Assembly: GCA_017302355.1 (NCBI GenBank)
Contig: JAFLDQ010000163.1
Location: forward strand, 1-7,712
Origin: Dechloromonas sp.
GTDB taxonomy: Bacteria > Pseudomonadota > Gammaproteobacteria > Burkholderiales > Rhodocyclaceae
Direction of reading: 5' to 3'
DNA: 7,712 bases
In this document: piece after piece, positions 7,494-7,712 of the stretch
Layout: each line of letters starts with the position of its first letter
Position numbering within the stretch: the stretch's first letter is position 1
Translations under genes and position numbers: made by a program
Notes under the pieces: generated by a model
What the model was told of the DNA's origin: nothing
The model's database searches: none
What the model saw: the letters and a program-made list of their open reading frames with translations, nothing else

Positions 7494-7499
7494 AGATCA

Positions 7500-7712
7500 A
7501 TGCCCAGGAACATCACCCCGCGCCTGATTCCGGCGCTTCTCGCCGTTGCTTTTTCCGGCGCCGCCAGCGCTTCCGGCTTTGCCCTGTGGGAGCAGAACGC
7601 CAGCGGCCTCGGCAACGCTTTCGCCGGGTCGGCGGCGGTCGCCGACAACGCCAGCACCATCTACTTCAACCCGGCCGGAATGACCAGACTGCAGGCGCGC
7701 GAGTTTTCGCTG
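7500..7712 (+). CDS. fadL: FadL/OmpP1-family outer-membrane fatty-acid transporter, 5' part
   Basis: FadL proteins are 14-strand outer-membrane barrels that let long-chain fatty acids and other hydrophobic molecules cross the outer membrane. The 71 residues visible begin with a signal peptide: basic start (MPRNITPR), hydrophobic core (LIPALLAVAFSGA) and an AxA cleavage site, probably after Ala24. The mature N terminus GFALWEQNASGLGNAFAG, followed by AAVADNASTIYFNPAGMTRL, is the signature FadL N-terminal plug or hatch with the conserved NPA motif. The gene continues past the right edge, so its full length and barrel cannot be judged. It has its own good ribosome site and a 138-base gap from fadB, so it may be a separate transcript or the distal gene of the operon. 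In this setting fatty-acid uptake is the natural role, though some family members carry aromatic hydrocarbons. Confidence 0.9.
   Translation, partial: MPRNITPRLIPALLAVAFSGAASASGFALWEQNASGLGNAFAGSAAVADNASTIYFNPAGMTRLQAREFSL

Noticed and set aside
7337..7660. A 107-residue minus-strand frame across the fadB-fadL gap
   Set aside because: It overlaps the FadL signal peptide and NPA-motif coding region on the other strand and has no recognisable features.

Overview
This window is a fatty-acid beta-oxidation operon from a GC-rich proteobacterium, preceded by an abrupt junction to unrelated, lower-GC sequence. The protein styles (FadE with an N-terminal membrane anchor, a FadI/HADHB-like thiolase, a FadL-type outer-membrane protein) and the GC content point to a Gram-negative. 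My best guess is a betaproteobacterium of the Rhodocyclales type; that is inference, since no rRNA or other marker is present.

Layout. Positions 1 to about 371 (minus strand) hold an internal piece of an FAD-dependent flavoprotein of the fumarate reductase/flavocytochrome c type. It runs off the left edge and has lost its N-terminal FAD-binding part. At roughly 340-372 this sequence meets a plus-strand TetR-family regulator that has lost its N-terminal DNA-binding domain and keeps only its ligand-binding domain (to 827). From there the plus strand is tightly packed: fadE (849-3200), a FadI-type thiolase (3200-4483, overlapping fadE by one base), a DegV-family protein (4485-5429, one base after the thiolase) and a FadB/FadJ-type bifunctional hydratase/dehydrogenase (5442-7361). 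After a 138-base gap containing a strong palindrome, the 5' end of a FadL/OmpP1-family outer-membrane fatty-acid transporter starts at 7500 and runs off the right edge.

How the genes work together. FadL would bring long-chain fatty acids across the outer membrane. FadE makes the 2-enoyl-CoA, the bifunctional enzyme hydrates it and oxidises the 3-hydroxyacyl-CoA, and the thiolase releases acetyl-CoA. No acyl-CoA ligase (FadD) is visible. The DegV protein belongs to a family that binds free fatty acids, so it may be a carrier or sensor serving the same pathway. The TetR protein would normally be the acyl-CoA or fatty-acid-responsive repressor of its own operon.

The most notable points are the chimeric junction that beheads two head-to-head genes, the DegV gene embedded in the beta-oxidation operon, and the short C terminus of the bifunctional enzyme. 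I see no CRISPR array, tRNA, rRNA, insertion sequence or novel defence-type system.
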